Of a stretch of 7,614 bases of DNA, positions 6,765 to 7,614 are shown piece by piece; within the stretch, counting starts at the first letter, position 1; every line of letters starts with the position of its first letter. The notes below the pieces were generated by a model. It ran no database searches and was not told where the DNA came from. It was given only the letters and a program-made list of their open reading frames with translations. The DNA is from JBOFDK01 sp051656485 (lineage in GTDB: Bacteria; Bacillota; Clostridia; Lachnospirales; Cellulosilyticaceae): assembly GCA_051656485.1 (NCBI GenBank), contig JBOGBZ010000236.1:1-7614 (forward strand), read 5' to 3'. Made by a program: the position numbers and the translations under genes.

Positions 6765-6770
6765 TCCTTT
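6765..6770 (-). promoter_or_regulatory. Ribosome binding site that sets the uup start
   Basis: AAAGGA ends seven bases before ATG 6757. The in-frame ATG at 6763 is only one base away from the site, and the ATG codons at 6796 and 6793 lie upstream of it, so 6757 is preferred. Confidence 0.75.
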
Positions 6771-6791
6771 CTACACTTATACTCTGTTAGC

Positions 6792-6800
6792 ATCATACCA
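6792..6800 (-). promoter_or_regulatory. Extended -10 promoter of the uup gene
   Basis: The minus strand reads TGG followed by TATGAT (-10 at 6792-6797), an extended -10 element. No good -35 is present at 17-18 bases. Transcription should start near 6785, giving an untranslated leader of about 28 bases. It sits back to back with the pepT promoter. Confidence 0.6.
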
Positions 6801-6815
6801 TTTATTGGTTGTTTG

Positions 6816-6824
6816 TGCTATACT
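6816..6824 (+). promoter_or_regulatory. Extended -10 promoter of pepT
   Basis: TGC followed by TATACT (-10 at 6819-6824) forms an extended -10 element. The hexamer at the -35 spacing (around 6796-6801) is a poor match and overlaps the uup -10 box. Transcription should begin near 6831, about 34 bases before the pepT ATG. Confidence 0.6.
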
Positions 6825-6864
6825 ACATGTGCATAACTATATTTTACCACAAAGGAGTCTCACT

Positions 6865-7614
6865 ATGTTAAGAGAAACACTTATTAATCGCTTTTTAAAG
6901 TATGTCAAAATTGATACACAGTCTGATTCAAAAAGCACCACATTCCCTAGCACAGCATCTCAACTTGAATTTGGAAAAATGCTGAAATCCGAATGTGAAT
7001 CACTCGGTCTTGTGGATGTATCAATGGACGCGCACGGCTATGTGTTTGCTACACTACCTGCTACCACAGATAAAGAATTGCCAACCATTGGTTTCATTGC
7101 ACATATGGATACTGCACCTGATTTCAGTGGCAAAAACGTGAATCCTCAAATGGTCTCTAACTACGATGGTGAAGCGATCATTCTCAATAAAGAAAAAAAC
7201 ATCGTCCTTTCACCTACTCAGTTCCCAGTTCTTAAGACCATGGTAGGCGAAGATCTCATCACAACAGATGGTACAACCCTTCTTGGGGCTGATGATAAAG
7301 CAGGTATCGCATCCATCATGACTGCTTGCGAATACTTACTTCAACACCCTGAAATCCAGCACGGACCTATCCGTATCGGCTTCACACCTGATGAAGAAGT
7401 AGGCCACGGTGTAGACCACTTTGACGTAGCACGCTTTGGTGCAGACTTTGCTTACACCATCGACGGTGGTACATTAGGCGAGATCCAATCTCAAAGCTTC
7501 AATGCTGCTGGTTCTAAAGTAACTTTCAGTGGTGTAAGCGTTCACCCTGGTAGTGCCAAAGACAAACTTATCAATAGTATTCTCCTTGCCAATGAATACA
7601 ATGCACTGCTTCCT
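6865..7614 (+). CDS. pepT: Peptidase T (tripeptide aminopeptidase), N-terminal 250 residues (partial at right edge)
   Basis: This cytoplasmic M20B-family zinc enzyme removes the N-terminal residue from tripeptides in the last steps of peptide use. The sequence keeps the full set of catalytic residues expected from E. coli PepT: zinc ligand H80 and D82 in FIAHMDTAPDFSG, bridging D143 in GADDKAG (141-147), the general base E177 and zinc ligand E178 in TPDEEVG (174-180), and zinc ligand D200 in YTIDGG (197-202). The dimerisation (lid) domain begins after about residue 208 with FNAAGSKVTFSGVSVHPGSA and continues beyond the window; complete PepT is about 410 residues. The ATG at 6865 has AAAGGAG (6851-6857) seven bases upstream. 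It is transcribed away from uup, from its own extended -10 promoter. PepT is favoured over other M20 peptidases by the AHMDTAPDF and SGVSVHPGSAK wording. Confidence 0.97.
   Translation, partial: MLRETLINRFLKYVKIDTQSDSKSTTFPSTASQLEFGKMLKSECESLGLVDVSMDAHGYVFATLPATTDKELPTIGFIAHMDTAPDFSGKNVNPQMVSNYDGEAIILNKEKNIVLSPTQFPVLKTMVGEDLITTDGTTLLGADDKAGIASIMTACEYLLQHPEIQHGPIRIGFTPDEEVGHGVDHFDVARFGADFAYTIDGGTLGEIQSQSFNAAGSKVTFSGVSVHPGSAKDKLINSILLANEYNALLP

Noticed and set aside
6758..6796. ATG start at 6796 adding 13 residues to the ABC-F protein
   Set aside because: The ATG lies within the likely -10 element. The ribosome binding site at 6765-6770 points to ATG 6757, where the protein begins like other Uup homologs.
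6474..6836. 120-codon open frame on the plus strand
   Set aside because: It is antisense to the 5' part of the ABC-F gene, covering its Walker A region and both divergent promoters, and has no domain of its own.
6838..6843. Second -10-like TATATT before pepT
   Set aside because: It would start transcription at about the ribosome binding site, leaving too little leader, and it has no -35. The extended -10 at 6816-6824 is better.
1..7614. CRISPR array, insertion sequence, tRNA, toxin-antitoxin or defence system
   Set aside because: I found no regularly spaced repeats, transposase motifs with terminal repeats, cloverleaf sequences or defence-type domains. Nearly all bases are explained by housekeeping genes and their control regions.

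Overview
The window looks like a chromosomal housekeeping segment from a moderately AT-rich, low-GC Gram-positive bacterium, most likely a clostridial (Lachnospiraceae-like) Bacillota. The reasons are a T-box riboswitch in front of a tRNA synthetase operon, a four-domain S1 protein rather than the six-domain proteobacterial form, strong AGGAGG-type ribosome binding sites and sigma-A-type promoters. No mobile element, CRISPR array, tRNA, rRNA or phage gene is visible.

Layout from right to left on the minus strand, the direction of most transcription: an ABC-F ATPase of the Uup/YfmR type (4853-6757); a four-domain ribosomal S1-like protein (3561-4727), ended by a strong intrinsic terminator (3507-3548); a HAD-family phosphatase (2850-3488); an unrecognised protein with coiled coil, membrane hairpin and coiled coil (1678-2808); a sigma-A promoter with its own T-box leader (about 1393-1681); a 65-residue two-helix membrane protein (1169-1366); and the first 376 codons of valyl-tRNA synthetase (1-1129, running off the left edge). 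On the plus strand, peptidase T (6865-7614, running off the right edge) diverges from the ABC-F gene.

Most of the recognised genes serve translation and amino-acid supply: ValRS controlled by tRNA charging, ribosome-associated S1, a translation-linked ABC-F ATPase, and a tripeptidase that releases amino acids. The points most worth a second look are the small membrane-protein gene placed between the T-box and valS, the uncharacterised coiled-coil membrane protein, the lack of promoter space between the S1 terminator and the HAD gene, and the tightly overlapping divergent extended -10 promoters of the ABC-F gene and pepT. I see no clearly novel multi-gene system. The novelty is in two unassigned membrane proteins and in regulatory layout.
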